From Microcystis panniformis FACHB-1757 (GTDB lineage: Bacteria; Cyanobacteriota; Cyanobacteriia; Cyanobacteriales; Microcystaceae), in NCBI RefSeq assembly GCF_001264245.1, contig NZ_CP011339.1, positions 1,178,001 through 1,242,000 of the forward strand: DNA of 64,000 bases, in the 5' to 3' direction. Shown here piece after piece: positions 1-8,540 of the stretch. Within the stretch, counting starts at the first letter, position 1. Each line of letters begins with the position of its first letter. Position numbers and translations under genes: made by a program. The notes under the pieces are model-generated. The model ran no database searches, had not been told where the DNA came from, and saw only the letters and a program-made list of their open reading frames with translations.

Positions 1-257
1 TCATTTAAGTGCCAATTGCCTAAAACTTGACTAGCGGCACGAATCGCCAGAATTTCGGCGTGAGCGGTGGGATCATAGTGTTTTTCCTTGCAATTAGCCC
101 CTTGAGCGATTAAATGTCCCTCTTTATCCACGATAACTGCTCCCACAGGTACATCACCCCGATCCCCCGCAGTTGCCGCTAAATTTAAAGCTAACTGCAT
201 CCATTGCCGATGTTTCTCATAGGCTTTTTCGTCAATAGACTTTAGATAGTCCCACAT
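1..257 (-). CDS. tadA: tRNA-specific adenosine deaminase, N-terminal part (runs off the window)
   Basis: The reverse complement from the ATG at 257 reads 85 codons into the window edge without a stop. It shows the cytidine/deoxycytidylate deaminase zinc motif HAE inside PTAHAEILAI, preceded by GDVPVGAVIVD, which is the usual start of TadA proteins that convert adenosine 34 to inosine in tRNA-Arg. The second zinc motif (PCxxC) would lie outside the window, so the C-terminal half is not seen. The start overlaps the end of the glutaredoxin gene by 16 bases, which suggests co-transcription and perhaps coupled translation. A related deaminase (for example a guanine deaminase) is less likely given the motif context. 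Confidence 0.85.
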   Translation of the reverse strand, partial: MWDYLKSIDEKAYEKHRQWMQLALNLAATAGDRGDVPVGAVIVDKEGHLIAQGANCKEKHYDPTAHAEILAIRAASQVLGNWHLN

Positions 258-559
258 TTAGCCAGTAAATTATCTAATTTTTTCTGACCATCCAAAGCAT
301 ACAAATCATCACAACCACCGATATGTTCATTATTAATAAAAATCTGTGGTACACTGCGTTTACCGTTAGACCGTTCCGCCATGGCTTGACGAGCGCTTTC
401 ATCCCCATCAATCTTGTATTCGGTGTATTTTACCCCTTTCCAACCCAGCAGCCATTTAGCACGAATACAGTAGGGACAAGTTGCCCAAGTGTAAATTTCC
501 ACATTGGCCTTGATATTCTCGTTATAACGCCCAAAAAGCGAGTTAAATAGATTTAGCAT
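242..559 (-). CDS. grxC: Glutaredoxin (GrxC/Grx3 type)
   Basis: A 105-residue protein with the dithiol active site CPYC at about residues 28-31 (TWATCPYCIRAK), the cis-proline segment SVPQIFIN near residue 70 and the glutathione-binding GGCDDLYAL near 81-89. It is a full-length class I dithiol glutaredoxin that reduces disulfides and glutathione mixed disulfides in the cytosol. The N-terminal 15 residues are a short extension before the first beta strand. It is the upstream gene of a two-gene unit with tadA, which starts inside its last codons. The family call is secure; the protein partner is not shown by the sequence. Confidence 0.92.
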   Translation of the reverse strand: MLNLFNSLFGRYNENIKANVEIYTWATCPYCIRAKWLLGWKGVKYTEYKIDGDESARQAMAERSNGKRSVPQIFINNEHIGGCDDLYALDGQKKLDNLLAKCGTI

Positions 560-568
560 CGTTCTTAC

Positions 569-662
569 TAAGTAGTTAGGTGTTAAAAACTGTCAGATGC
601 CCCCCTTATTAAGGGGGGATTAAGGGGGATCCATCTTCAATTTAATTATAACCAGCTACTTA
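569..662. repeat. R1 dispersed repeat, complete 94-bp MITE-like copy
   Basis: The stretch is bounded by perfect 7-base inverted ends, TAAGTAG at 569-575 and CTACTTA at 656-662. Inside is a G/C-run hairpin (CCCCCCTTATTAAGGGGGG at 601-618). The left segment (GTTAAAAA.TGTCAGA) and right segment (TCTTCAATTTAATTATAACC) recur near 3071, 10617, 12200, 53358 and 53690, so this is a mobile or repetitive family with no coding capacity. It sits between the divergent glutaredoxin and cyclo-ligase genes. Confidence 0.75.
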
Positions 663-684
663 CTCTCCTATTTATCTTTATTTT

Positions 685-1245
685 ATGAATTCTGCTACCA
701 AAAAAGCCCAATTACGCAAACAACTAATTGCCCAAAGACGATCGCTTACTAAGCATATTTGGCAAGAAAATAGTCAGCAACTTTGCAAAAATTTACAATC
801 TTTACCCCTCTTTCAACACGCTAAAACCATTCTCGCTTACTTCAGTTATCGTCAAGAGCCGGATTTAAGTTCCTTATTTTGTCAACACCATCGCTGGGGT
901 TTTCCCCGTTGTGACGGAGATAGCCTGACTTGGCACTGTTGGACTGCCGACGATCCCCTAGAATTAAATCGTTATGGCATCTATGAACCAACAGCGATCG
1001 CTCCTCTCATTTTACCTGCCGAAGTGGACTTACTGTTAATTCCCGCCGTCGCTTGCGATCGCCAAGGTTATCGCTTAGGTTACGGGGGAGGTTATTTTGA
1101 TCGTCTCCTACATTCCCCCGAATGGCAAGCTATCCCCTCGATCGGGATTGTCTTTGACTTTGCCTATCTCGATACCCTTCCCCTCGATACTTGGGACCAA
1201 AAATTACAGGCAATCTGTACCGAATCAAGAACCGAAATTTTTTAA
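685..1245 (+). CDS. 5-formyltetrahydrofolate cyclo-ligase
   Basis: A 186-residue protein of the 5-FTHF cyclo-ligase family, which uses ATP to convert 5-formyltetrahydrofolate to 5,10-methenyltetrahydrofolate and so recycles a storage folate. Seen directly: the basic N-terminus KKAQLRKQLIAQRRSL, the substrate segment RQEPDL near residue 57, and the signature RLGYGGGYFDRLL near 131-143, the phosphate/ATP-binding loop of the family. Length matches the usual 180-200 residues. It stands alone between a repeat and a 244-base gap, so no operon is suggested. The gap (1246-1489) holds no gene; it carries a degenerate copy of the CACAGAGACACAGAGGACAC-type repeat in reverse at about 1298-1322. Confidence 0.92.
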   Translation: MNSATKKAQLRKQLIAQRRSLTKHIWQENSQQLCKNLQSLPLFQHAKTILAYFSYRQEPDLSSLFCQHHRWGFPRCDGDSLTWHCWTADDPLELNRYGIYEPTAIAPLILPAEVDLLLIPAVACDRQGYRLGYGGGYFDRLLHSPEWQAIPSIGIVFDFAYLDTLPLDTWDQKLQAICTESRTEIF

Positions 1246-1489
1246 CAATTATTTCCTTTTGTGTGATCGGTTTAACTTATATAGGAGCGATCGATCTTTG
1301 TGTCCTTTGTGTCTTTGTGGTTCGTTCTGGTCGTTCGCTGGCACTGTATCTTAGAATACATTTTACCCACCGACTACTCATATATTAAGTTTTATTGAAT
1401 CCGATCGACCCTTAAGATAGCTTTGCTAGGATGAAGTTCGCATCAAGAGATGTTTAAAGTAATCACCAGAAAAAGTCAACAGGGAAGCA

Positions 1490-1807
1490 ATGAAACACTT
1501 TCACGAACCATGGATTCAAGAATGGTGTCAAGAAAACGGCTGGACAGAGCTATTTCTCGAACGCTACAGTAATTATTGGGCATTCCCTCCCAATGCCGTC
1601 ATGCCAGAACCAATTCCCACCAAAGTGTTACAAAATATTAAGCGTCAAAAAGGTCTATCCCCTGCCGAAAAACTTTGGTTAGGAATGGCGATTGGATTGA
1701 CTGTGACAGCTTTAATTCTCTGTGTCATCCTCGCTTGTCCTATGCCTATAGTTCTCGCTTTCGCTTTTGATGCTGTCACCGCAGCGCGATTGGAAGTGGA
1801 ATATTAA
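1490..1807 (+). CDS. Small conserved cyanobacterial protein with one membrane helix
   Basis: A 105-residue protein I do not recognise by function. The first 60 residues are polar and aromatic (HFHEPWIQEWCQENGWTELF, then YSNYWAFPPNAVMPEPIP), followed by one strongly hydrophobic helix at about residues 65-92 (WLGMAIGLTVTALILCVILA) and a short tail. The topology suggests a membrane-anchored protein with its N-terminal domain in the cytosol. The start is supported by AGGGAAG just upstream of the ATG. Neighbours give no clue. Coding status rests on regular codon use and open length. Confidence 0.6.
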   Translation: MKHFHEPWIQEWCQENGWTELFLERYSNYWAFPPNAVMPEPIPTKVLQNIKRQKGLSPAEKLWLGMAIGLTVTALILCVILACPMPIVLAFAFDAVTAARLEVEY

Positions 1808-2058
1808 CCGGGCAAAAATTGAGCAGCAAAAACCTAAACAGGGGGAGATTTTTCCGAAAGTCTTCCCCTTGACTGCGTTTTTCCAGACAGGGACGATCGA
1901 TCTGTCTTGAATCAGTAATCGGTGATTAGTGGTCAGTAGGAGAATAGAATATTAAGTGAGCAGTATTCAATGGCAGTTTTCTGCTGTCTTTTCACTGATT
2001 ACTGTTTACTGTTTACTGGACGGCTACGCCGTGCCTTTGGCAACACTGAAAAGTCCCC

Positions 2059-3072
2059 ATGTCCGAATCTCGTCGCTTACAGTTTACCCCCGATCTGGAA
2101 ATTTGCCGTATTTTGAACGGAATGTGGCAGGTTTCAGGCGCCCATGGTTCGATCGCACCCCAAAAAGCGATCCCTAGTATGTTCTCCTATCTAGATGCCG
2201 GTTTCACCACTTGGGATCTGGCCGATCATTACGGTCCAGCCGAAGATTTTATCGGTGAATTTCGTCGTCAATTAGTCGCCCAAAGGGGCATTGATGCTTT
2301 AAATAATCTGCAAGCTTTCACTAAATGGGTTCCCCGTCCGGGTAAAATGACTAAGGAAATAGTCGCAAAAAATATCGCTATTTCCTTGCGTCGCATGGAT
2401 GTGGATAGTCTCGATTTATTGCAGTTTCACTGGTGGGATTATCGCGATAAAAATTATCTAGATGCCTTATATTTTTTAGGAGAATTACAACAGGAAGGCA
2501 AAATTAAACACCTGGCCTTGACTAATTTCGACACGGAACATTTAAAAATTATTCTCAGCACCGGGATTAAAATAGTCTCCAATCAAGTCCAGTTTTCCCT
2601 AATTGATCGCCGTCCCCTCGTCAAAATGGCACAATTTTGCCAAGAACATAACATCTATCTCCTAGCCTATGGTACTCTAGCAGGAGGCTTATTAGGAGCT
2701 AAATATCTCGGTCATCCTGAACCCAATCCCATGAGTCTCAATACCGCTAGTTTACGGAAATATAAAAACATGATCGATGCTTGGGGAAACTGGCAATTAT
2801 TCCAAGAATTATTAACTGTTCTTAAAGCGATCGCTGATTCCTATCACGTCACCATTCCTAATGTGGCAGTGCGTTACGTTCTCGAACAAAAAGCCGTAGC
2901 TGGAGCAATTATCGGGGTGCGTTTGGGAGTTGCTGAACATATCCAGGAAAATGCCCGTATTTTCGATTTTCAATTATCTCCCCAAGACTATCAAAAAATT
3001 GATCATGTCTTGCAAAAATCCCGGGATTTATTGCAGTTAATCGGTGATTGCGGTGATGAGTACCGTCGATAA
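2059..3072 (+). CDS. Aldo/keto reductase family protein
   Basis: A 337-residue (beta/alpha)8-barrel NADP(H)-dependent oxidoreductase of the AKR superfamily. The catalytic tetrad can be placed: Asp and Tyr in WDLADHYGPAE (about residues 53-60), Lys in QAFTKWVPR (about 95) and His in LLQFHWWDY (about 127). The SNQVQFSLIDRRP segment near 185 and the C-terminal cofactor-binding GAIIGVR near 284 also fit. The substrate cannot be read from the sequence. The 251-base gap upstream (1808-2058) holds no gene, only heptanucleotide-type repeats (CACTGATTACTG) and a small GC palindrome at about 2018-2040. Confidence 0.88.
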   Translation: MSESRRLQFTPDLEICRILNGMWQVSGAHGSIAPQKAIPSMFSYLDAGFTTWDLADHYGPAEDFIGEFRRQLVAQRGIDALNNLQAFTKWVPRPGKMTKEIVAKNIAISLRRMDVDSLDLLQFHWWDYRDKNYLDALYFLGELQQEGKIKHLALTNFDTEHLKIILSTGIKIVSNQVQFSLIDRRPLVKMAQFCQEHNIYLLAYGTLAGGLLGAKYLGHPEPNPMSLNTASLRKYKNMIDAWGNWQLFQELLTVLKAIADSYHVTIPNVAVRYVLEQKAVAGAIIGVRLGVAEHIQENARIFDFQLSPQDYQKIDHVLQKSRDLLQLIGDCGDEYRR

Positions 3073-3101
3073 GTAGGTAGGTGTTAAAAATTGTCAGCTT
3101 T

Positions 3102-3290
3102 CCCCCCTTATTAAGGGGGATCCCCCCGCCTATCGGCACCCCCCTTATCAAGGGGGATCCCCCCGCCTATCGGCACCCCCCTTATCAAGGGGGATCCCCC
3201 CGCCTATCGGCACTCCCCTTATCAAGGGGGATCCCCCCGCCTATCGGCACCCCCCTTATCAAGGGGGGCAGGGGGGATCGGCACCCTCCT
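3102..3290. repeat. 37-bp tandem array derived from the R1 hairpin
   Basis: A unit of CCCCCTTATCAAGGGGGATC followed by CCCCCGCCTATCGGCAC repeats with an exact 37-base period; the GCCTATCGGCA core starts at 3128, 3165, 3202 and 3239. Each unit contains a G/C-run hairpin. The array directly follows an R1 left segment (3071-3100), so it looks like an R1 copy that expanded in place. A related single unit is present at 12141-12190. There are no unique spacers, so this is not a CRISPR array. Confidence 0.8.
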
Positions 3291-3297
3291 TGTTAAG

Positions 3298-3401
3298 GAC
3301 TGATAACGGATAACGGATAACGGATAACGGATAACTGATGACTGATCACTGATCACTGATGACTGATCACTGACAACTGATAACTGATAACTGATAACTG
3401 A
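3298..3401. repeat. Heptanucleotide tandem repeat (STRR type)
   Basis: About 15 contiguous 7-base units of the forms GATAACG, GATAACT, GATGACT and GATCACT. Such short tandemly repeated heptamers are known in cyanobacterial genomes. With the preceding 37-bp array they fill the whole 339-base gap 3073-3411, which has no gene. Shorter tracts of the same kind occur at 7161-7196, 9061-9090 and 48317-48365. Confidence 0.85.
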
Positions 3402-3411
3402 AAAGAGGCTA

Positions 3412-3855
3412 ATGATGAGATTTGAACAACCAATCCCCGATGATCCCGCTAATCAATGGCGCTATCAATTAGATCAATTCGTGCAAGAAAATCAACAGGA
3501 ATTAGCCGGTTTAATGTGGGGTTTACTCTCGGAATGGGGAGAAGATGCTCAAGAAACCCTGGGCATTGATCTTAAACCTCAGCCTCATTTTGTCTGTTGT
3601 TCTAGGGAGTCCCTAGAGAAATTAAATCGCCAGGTTAATTGTAAAATTCAAGAGATGCTTGGGATTATTTATCGCTATAATCCCAGGGAAGAAGTGGCTA
3701 TAGTCGCTATCGGTGATGGTCAGGTAAAATTGATTTATTTTCAACCCGATCTTTCCCCTCCTGAATGTTTTGATCGCCTCGAAGTGGATCTTGATACCCT
3801 CATTCAACAGTTAGAGTCCAAAATGCTGACGGAAATCCAATCTTTCCCAATTTGA
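3412..3855 (+). CDS. Conserved hypothetical protein, 147 aa
   Basis: A soluble, acidic 147-residue protein with no motif I can name. Visible features are a helical N-terminus (NQWRYQLDQFVQENQQELAG), a central CCSRES segment near residue 64, a predicted beta region (EVAIVAIGDGQVKLIYFQPD) and a C-terminal helix. Two ATGs in a row (3412 and 3415) follow AAAAGAGGCT, so the start is well placed. Its 3' end overlaps nagA, on the other strand, by 45 bases. Regular codon use and the ribosome-binding site argue that it is real; the function is unknown. Confidence 0.65.
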   Translation: MMRFEQPIPDDPANQWRYQLDQFVQENQQELAGLMWGLLSEWGEDAQETLGIDLKPQPHFVCCSRESLEKLNRQVNCKIQEMLGIIYRYNPREEVAIVAIGDGQVKLIYFQPDLSPPECFDRLEVDLDTLIQQLESKMLTEIQSFPI

Positions 3856-4962
3856 TGCCGATTGCCAGCGCAAAAAGTTGGCAGGTTGTCCCACTGATAA
3901 ACCCGCTAATCCGATCGCTTTTCTGGGGGATTCTGTGCCTAGAATAATCGCCGTTTCTAAATCACATATTCCCCAGTTAACTAAATTGGCTACTCCTTGT
4001 AATAAGGGTAAGGTTGTTCCCGCTAAAGTACCGTCAAAAAGTCTTGCTGTTCCCTGTTTAACTTCAATTTCTCTCTCGTCCCAAGGATAGACACCATCCC
4101 CCAAACCAATCGGCGCTAAAGCATCACTAACTAAGAAAATTCCTCGATGATAATTACTGGCTTTTAGTAATAATTCTATCATGGTTGGATGGATGTGTTG
4201 ACCATCGGCAATTAACCCACAATAGACATCGCAATTGATAATTGCTTCCCCTAATAACCCCGGTTGACGATGGTGTAAAGGAGGCATGGCATTGAAGGCA
4301 TGAGTAACCATTTTTGCCCCCTGTAAAAAGGCTTTTTTGGCTATTTCTTGACTCGCTTGCGAATGTCCTAAACTGACGGTAATCCCTCGATCGCTTAGGT
4401 ATTTAATTACAGTACCGCTACTATCTAATTCGGGGGCTAGGGTGATAATTTTTACGATCGATAAGTAGTCCCCAAAGATTTTATCTACTGTTTCTATACT
4501 TGGGGTTAAAAGATATTGTCCCAGATGCGCCCCCCTTTTTTCATAGTTTAAAAATGGTCCCTCTAAATGTACTCCTAAAACCTGCGCGCTCGCTCGATTT
4601 TCCTGTTTCTGTTTCTCGATATATTTGGCAATTACTGAGAGGGATTTTTGAAATTTCTCCACAGACGTGGTTACTAAGGTGGGCAGATAACCATCAATTC
4701 CTTGATTCCCAAGATAATCACTAATCTTATCTAATTTTTCTAGATCTGTTATTTCTAAGTCGGGAAATGCTAATCCTAATCCTCCGTTGATCTGTAAATC
4801 TACTCCTCCTAACGATAGCCAATCCCCTTCCATATCGATAATCTTTTCCCCTTTTTTCCTTCCCCCCATCTCCGTGATTCTCTCGATCTTTCCCGCAGCA
4901 TTTATCTCTATTTGTTGTCGATCCTGATAGGCGGGAATTCTAGCGTTAATTAGGGTTATCAT
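3811..4962 (-). CDS. nagA: N-acetylglucosamine-6-phosphate deacetylase
   Basis: A 383-residue amidohydrolase-fold protein that removes the acetyl group from GlcNAc-6-phosphate in amino-sugar and peptidoglycan recycling. Motifs seen: GVDLQINGGLGL near residue 53 (first strand), GVHLEGPFLN near 130 with the metal-binding Glu, LGHSQA near 198 and VTHAFNAMPPLHHR near 220 with metal and substrate His, GLIADGQHIHP near 250 and the catalytic Asp in LVSDALAPIG near 278. Length is normal. No other amino-sugar gene (such as nagB) is adjacent. The start is the ATG at 4962. Confidence 0.93.
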   Translation of the reverse strand: MITLINARIPAYQDRQQIEINAAGKIERITEMGGRKKGEKIIDMEGDWLSLGGVDLQINGGLGLAFPDLEITDLEKLDKISDYLGNQGIDGYLPTLVTTSVEKFQKSLSVIAKYIEKQKQENRASAQVLGVHLEGPFLNYEKRGAHLGQYLLTPSIETVDKIFGDYLSIVKIITLAPELDSSGTVIKYLSDRGITVSLGHSQASQEIAKKAFLQGAKMVTHAFNAMPPLHHRQPGLLGEAIINCDVYCGLIADGQHIHPTMIELLLKASNYHRGIFLVSDALAPIGLGDGVYPWDEREIEVKQGTARLFDGTLAGTTLPLLQGVANLVNWGICDLETAIILGTESPRKAIGLAGLSVGQPANFLRWQSASNWERLDFRQHFGL

Positions 4963-5455
4963 AGCAGCAGAAAACTAATTTTTTTTTTATTATAATCTCA
5001 AAAAAAACTTTTTTTTTGATCATGCTTGACAAGGGAGCATTTTTGTGAGATACTTTTTTATATAATGGTAATCTGTGCGTTAGTTGATAGTTGCTGACAT
5101 CCAATTATATAAAAACTGATCATAAAAAAATAATACCATAACCTGTCCGCTCCCTGCCCAGAGATTGCAAAAATACTTTACAAAACAATTAAGTAGGGAG
5201 GCACAATTATTTGTAGGATGGGTTAGCGGTAGCGTAACCCATGCGGTAGTTGGGTTTCATGCTTCAACCCAACCTAAGTTCATCTTATATTTAATTCCAC
5301 CCACCTACTTACAGCCTTTCTCCCGCAGTTCCGGCGTTCCCCAAAACCAGTGACTGTCAGAGGGAAAGCTTTGTCCTATAATAAAATTAAGACCTTATAA
5401 AAACTGCTTTTTTAGCGATAAAAGAGTAGCAATCTCAGCAATTAGAGAGGGGTGT
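4963..5455. other. 493-base gap with AT-rich tracts and one R2 repeat
   Basis: No convincing gene is present between nagA and the phosphatase; these two genes diverge, so promoters for both should lie here. The left part is T- and A-rich (runs at 4980-5020). The right part contains the R2 repeat copy at 5189-5280, described separately. A weak reading frame at 5165-5353 is built almost wholly from the repeat and is not called. Confidence 0.6.
5189..5280 (-). repeat. R2 dispersed repeat, copy 1
   Basis: A 92-base element found three times in the window (5189-5280, 9098-9188, 50149-50240), here in reverse relative to the other two. Each copy contains two hairpins: TGGGTTAGCGGTAGCGTAACCCA in this copy, and GTTGGGTTTCATGCTTCAACCC. 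One end reads TAAGTAGGGAGGCACAATTA. It is non-coding and MITE-like. Confidence 0.75.
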
Positions 5456-6250
5456 GTGTTTTTTAAAAAAATAGAGAAACAGACTCAAGAACCGCGTCGT
5501 ATTATTATCGGAGATGTGCATGGCAGTTTTCAGACACTTTTGCGACTATTAAACCGAGTTGCTCCCGATAGTGAGGATGAGGTTTATTTTCTGGGGGATT
5601 TAATCGATCGAGGACAGCAGAGCTTGGAAGTGGTGGATTTTGTCATCAAAAATAACTACCAATGTCTCCTAGGAAATCATGAATATATGCTCTTAAAAGC
5701 TCTGACGGGAAAAGAAGTTTCTGAAAAATGGTTCAACGGCTGGATTGAGAGTGGCGGGGCGGCGACACTACTAAGTTATAATAACAATATACCCGCCGAA
5801 CATATCAATTGGTTCCAATCCCTACCCGCTTATTTAGACCTAGGAGATATTTGGTTAGTTCACGCAGGAGTACACCCAGAATATCCCCTTGAACAGCAAA
5901 CAAACGAGCAGTTTTGTTGGATTAGAAATGAATTTCATACCATGACCCAACCCTATTTCAAGGATAAACTAATTATCACAGGTCATACTTTAACCTTTAC
6001 CTTTCCCGATGTCAAACCGGGGCAACTAGCTCGCGGCAGCGGTTGGCTAGACATTGAAACTGGGGTTTATCATCCTCAAAGTGGTTGGTTAACTGCTTTA
6101 GATTGGACAAATCAATTAGTTTATCAAGTGCAGGCTCAAAATAAAAATTGTCGCACGATCCCTTTAGAAAAAGCGGTGGTTAATCTAGATATTGACCAGA
6201 TTTCTCGTTACTCCTCCAGGGAAAGCTCGTCTAAACCGATGAATCTTTAA
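5456..6250 (+). CDS. PPP-family metallophosphoesterase (serine/threonine protein phosphatase-like)
   Basis: A 264-residue calcineurin-type phosphoesterase. The binuclear metal signature is complete: GDVHGSF near residue 19, GDLIDRG near 47, LLGNHEYMLL near 72, LVHAGVHPEYP near 136 and ITGHTLTF near 178. It resembles bacterial PrpA/PrpB-type phosphatases and diadenosine-tetraphosphatases, so the substrate could be phosphoprotein or Ap4A. The start is GTG at 5456, preceded by AGAGAGG. The C-terminal 40 residues are low in motifs. It is followed 78 bases later by a gene on the same strand, but no clear link in function is seen. Confidence 0.88.
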   Translation: MFFKKIEKQTQEPRRIIIGDVHGSFQTLLRLLNRVAPDSEDEVYFLGDLIDRGQQSLEVVDFVIKNNYQCLLGNHEYMLLKALTGKEVSEKWFNGWIESGGAATLLSYNNNIPAEHINWFQSLPAYLDLGDIWLVHAGVHPEYPLEQQTNEQFCWIRNEFHTMTQPYFKDKLIITGHTLTFTFPDVKPGQLARGSGWLDIETGVYHPQSGWLTALDWTNQLVYQVQAQNKNCRTIPLEKAVVNLDIDQISRYSSRESSSKPMNL

Positions 6251-6328
6251 TGGTGATCAGAAAAGAGAGGCCATAAAACCGGAAGGATCGGTTAAAATAG
6301 TTGATAATCTGATTAATACCCTTTTCTA

Positions 6329-7147
6329 ATGACCCTTGAACTCTTATACCAAGCTTTCATCGAAACAATTCAACATCCTGACCCTGAGATAAATCTAGCT
6401 CGGGCAGCCCTACAAATAGCCAATTTTGAATATCCCCGTCTCAAAATTGATCACTATTTAAATAGAATAAATTTAATGGCTGACGAGGTAAAAAAACGCC
6501 TACCCGATAGATTATATCCTTTAAAAATAGTCAAGGTTATCAATCAATATTTGTTTGAAGATTTACAATTTACTGGTAATAACCAAGAATACTATGACCC
6601 CCGCAATAGCTACTTAAATGACGTAATTGATCGCCGCACGGGTATCCCACTCACTCTCTCGATTATCTATTTAGAGATTGCCAAACAGATCGATTTTCCC
6701 ATGGTAGGAATTGGTATGCCCGGCCATTTTATTATCCGTCCCGATTTCGAGGAAGTGGAAATTTTTGTCGATCCCTTTCACGGTGGTGAAATCCTATTTA
6801 AACAGGACTGTCAAGAAAGATTAAGTCAAGTTTATCAACAGCCAGTTAAATTAGAAGAACATTTTCTCAATATTGCTACCAATCAGCAAATTTTATTACG
6901 TTTGTTGACTAATTTAAAATATATTTACCTGAATCGTCAACAATGGTCTCAGACAATTCGGACAATAGATCTACTACTTTTGCTCATTCCTAATCATCCC
7001 CTAGAGCTGCGCGATCGAGGTTTAGTTTACTATCAAATTGGACAACTCAGCCAAGCGCAACAGGATTTAGGCTTCTATCTTGCCCTCCTACCCAACGCTC
7101 AAGATGCAGAATCCATTCGACAATTATTGCAAAAAATTAACTCTTAA
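6329..7147 (+). CDS. SirB1-family protein (transglutaminase-like with TPR tail)
   Basis: A 272-residue protein of the SirB1/transglutaminase-like type. The core DRRTGIPLTLSIIYLEIAKQ (about residues 100-120) and IGMPGHFIIRPD (about 130-141) are hallmarks of the family, and the C-terminal third looks like a pair of TPR helices (RTIDLLLLLIPNHPLELRDR, then YYQIGQLSQAQQDLGFYLAL). The catalytic Cys of true transglutaminases is not apparent, as is usual in this group, so enzymatic activity is doubtful. The cellular role is not established. Confidence 0.82.
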   Translation: MTLELLYQAFIETIQHPDPEINLARAALQIANFEYPRLKIDHYLNRINLMADEVKKRLPDRLYPLKIVKVINQYLFEDLQFTGNNQEYYDPRNSYLNDVIDRRTGIPLTLSIIYLEIAKQIDFPMVGIGMPGHFIIRPDFEEVEIFVDPFHGGEILFKQDCQERLSQVYQQPVKLEEHFLNIATNQQILLRLLTNLKYIYLNRQQWSQTIRTIDLLLLLIPNHPLELRDRGLVYYQIGQLSQAQQDLGFYLALLPNAQDAESIRQLLQKINS

Positions 7148-7160
7148 GTCGCCAGCCTGA

Positions 7161-7196
7161 TCAGTTATCAGTTATCAGTTATCAGTTATCAGTTAG
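7161..7196. repeat. Heptanucleotide tandem repeat
   Basis: Five successive copies of AGTTATC in the gap between the SirB1-like gene and the VOC gene, followed by looser CACTGATTACTG-type repeats at about 7243-7270. Same family as the tract at 3298-3401. Confidence 0.8.
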
Positions 7197-7296
7197 CGGT
7201 ATTAAATGAGGAGTATTAAATGACATTAATAGTGCTGTCTTTTCACTGATTACTGATTACTGTTCACTGAAAAATCCCCCAATCCTTTACTGATAA

Positions 7297-7773
7297 ATGA
7301 TAACTAAAATGACTATTAGCCCTTCCGTAACCACGAAAAAACTCAAAATCGGTCAACTGCGAAAAGTCCATCATATCGCTTTCAACGTCAAAGATATGGA
7401 GGCTTCTCGTCATTTTTATGGGGAAATATTAGGATTAGAGGAATTAGTGGGCGAAAAAATTCCCAGTACCTTAAAAGAATTAGTTGCCCAAGGAAAAGTG
7501 GCCAATTTTATCACCCCCGATGGTAAAGTAATTGACCTATTTTGGGAACCAGATTTAAACCCTCCCGACGACAATCCCGAAATCGCTTTTACCCGTGCCA
7601 ATCATTTAGCCTTCGATATTGCCCCGGAATGCTTCGATTTTGCCCTAGAAGTGCTACAAAGTCAGGGAATTACTATTGCTAGTGGACCCGTGACCCGGCC
7701 GACTGGGAGAGGGGTTTACTTCTACGATCCCGATGGCTTTATCGTCGAAATTCGCTGTGATCCCGCATCTTAA
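7297..7773 (+). CDS. VOC/glyoxalase superfamily metalloprotein
   Basis: A 158-residue protein with the two beta-alpha-beta-beta-beta modules of the vicinal oxygen chelate fold. Module one starts RKVHHIAFNVKDMEASRHFY (about residues 23-42) and module two NHLAFDIAPE near 100, ending in GVYFYDPDGFIVEIRCDP, which contains the metal-ligand Glu. The His in VHHIAF and NHLAFD could be further metal ligands. It may act as a glyoxalase, dioxygenase or resistance-type protein; the substrate is not readable. ATGs at 7297 and 7309 are both possible starts. It converges with the next gene and overlaps it by four bases. Confidence 0.82.
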   Translation: MITKMTISPSVTTKKLKIGQLRKVHHIAFNVKDMEASRHFYGEILGLEELVGEKIPSTLKELVAQGKVANFITPDGKVIDLFWEPDLNPPDDNPEIAFTRANHLAFDIAPECFDFALEVLQSQGITIASGPVTRPTGRGVYFYDPDGFIVEIRCDPAS

Positions 7774-8537
7774 CGACTCAGAGGACGAAAATTGCCACGA
7801 AAAACTAGAAAAGTTAGGGTAATCGCTAATATAATCGCTGTTATCGCAATTAGAGGCAGAGAAATCTGTTTAACAGCGATCGCCAAAAAAGCCCAGATAA
7901 ACACCCCGATAAAAGCCCGATCTTTTCTTTTTAAACCGACTAAAATCGCGATTATCGCCCCGATAACTAGGATTATTACCGTCCAGATTTGGTCAGTTAG
8001 ACCCCATCGCTGCCAGTCGATCCAATCTAGCACCGAAGCGACGTTGACAATTGTGGCTACGCTAATCCAAGCGAAATAAATACTAATAGGAGCATTAACT
8101 AATAAACCCTGTTTACGATTGACAATCAAGCGATTAATTTCTAAGCGAAGATAAAGCTGGATGAGAGAAAATAAAATGCCTAGCATTGCCAGTAAAGACA
8201 GGGTAAAAAAACGCAATTGAAAGAAAATTACCCAGAGAATCTGACAAGCACTAGCGATGGCTAATTCGTAGCCTAACCGACGCAAACGCGGTTCAGTTTT
8301 ATTAAAAGCCAAAGCTTGGTAAATTCCCAGACTAATTAAACCCAGATAAATTAATCCCCAGATCGCAAAAGCATAATTAGCGGGAATAATTAAGACATCT
8401 TGAAAAACTGTATTCGAGATAGCCCCGATATTTTCGCCCTTAAGAGGGAAAATATTAGCGAAAATATTGGTGATAAAAGCCCCTAGAATAGCAAATAAAT
8501 TTAGTTCTTGTCGGAGACGATCTCGATCAAAATTCAT
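7770..8537 (-). CDS. TspO/MBR-like tryptophan-rich integral membrane protein
   Basis: A 255-residue protein with about eight hydrophobic helices (for example LNLFAILGAFITNIFANIF at the N-terminus, FAIWGLIYLGLISLGIY near 55-71, IWTVIILVIGAIIAILVGL near 185). It matches the longer cyanobacterial tryptophan-rich sensory proteins related to TspO, but is larger than the five-helix TspO core (about 160 residues). TspO proteins bind tetrapyrroles and affect stress responses; that role here is inference from the family. It lies four bases downstream of fabZ on the same strand and is probably co-transcribed with it. Confidence 0.7.
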   Translation of the reverse strand: MNFDRDRLRQELNLFAILGAFITNIFANIFPLKGENIGAISNTVFQDVLIIPANYAFAIWGLIYLGLISLGIYQALAFNKTEPRLRRLGYELAIASACQILWVIFFQLRFFTLSLLAMLGILFSLIQLYLRLEINRLIVNRKQGLLVNAPISIYFAWISVATIVNVASVLDWIDWQRWGLTDQIWTVIILVIGAIIAILVGLKRKDRAFIGVFIWAFLAIAVKQISLPLIAITAIILAITLTFLVFRGNFRPLSR

Positions 8538-8540
8538 AGG

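Noticed and set aside
3102..3290. Possible CRISPR array with 37-bp period
   Set aside because: The whole 37-bp unit is repeated with no unique spacers, and no cas gene is near. It is a tandem repeat grown from the R1 core.
3081..3296. Plus-strand frame of 71 codons through the 37-bp array
   Set aside because: Proline/glycine-rich translation of a repeat whose period is not a multiple of three; no ribosome-binding site.
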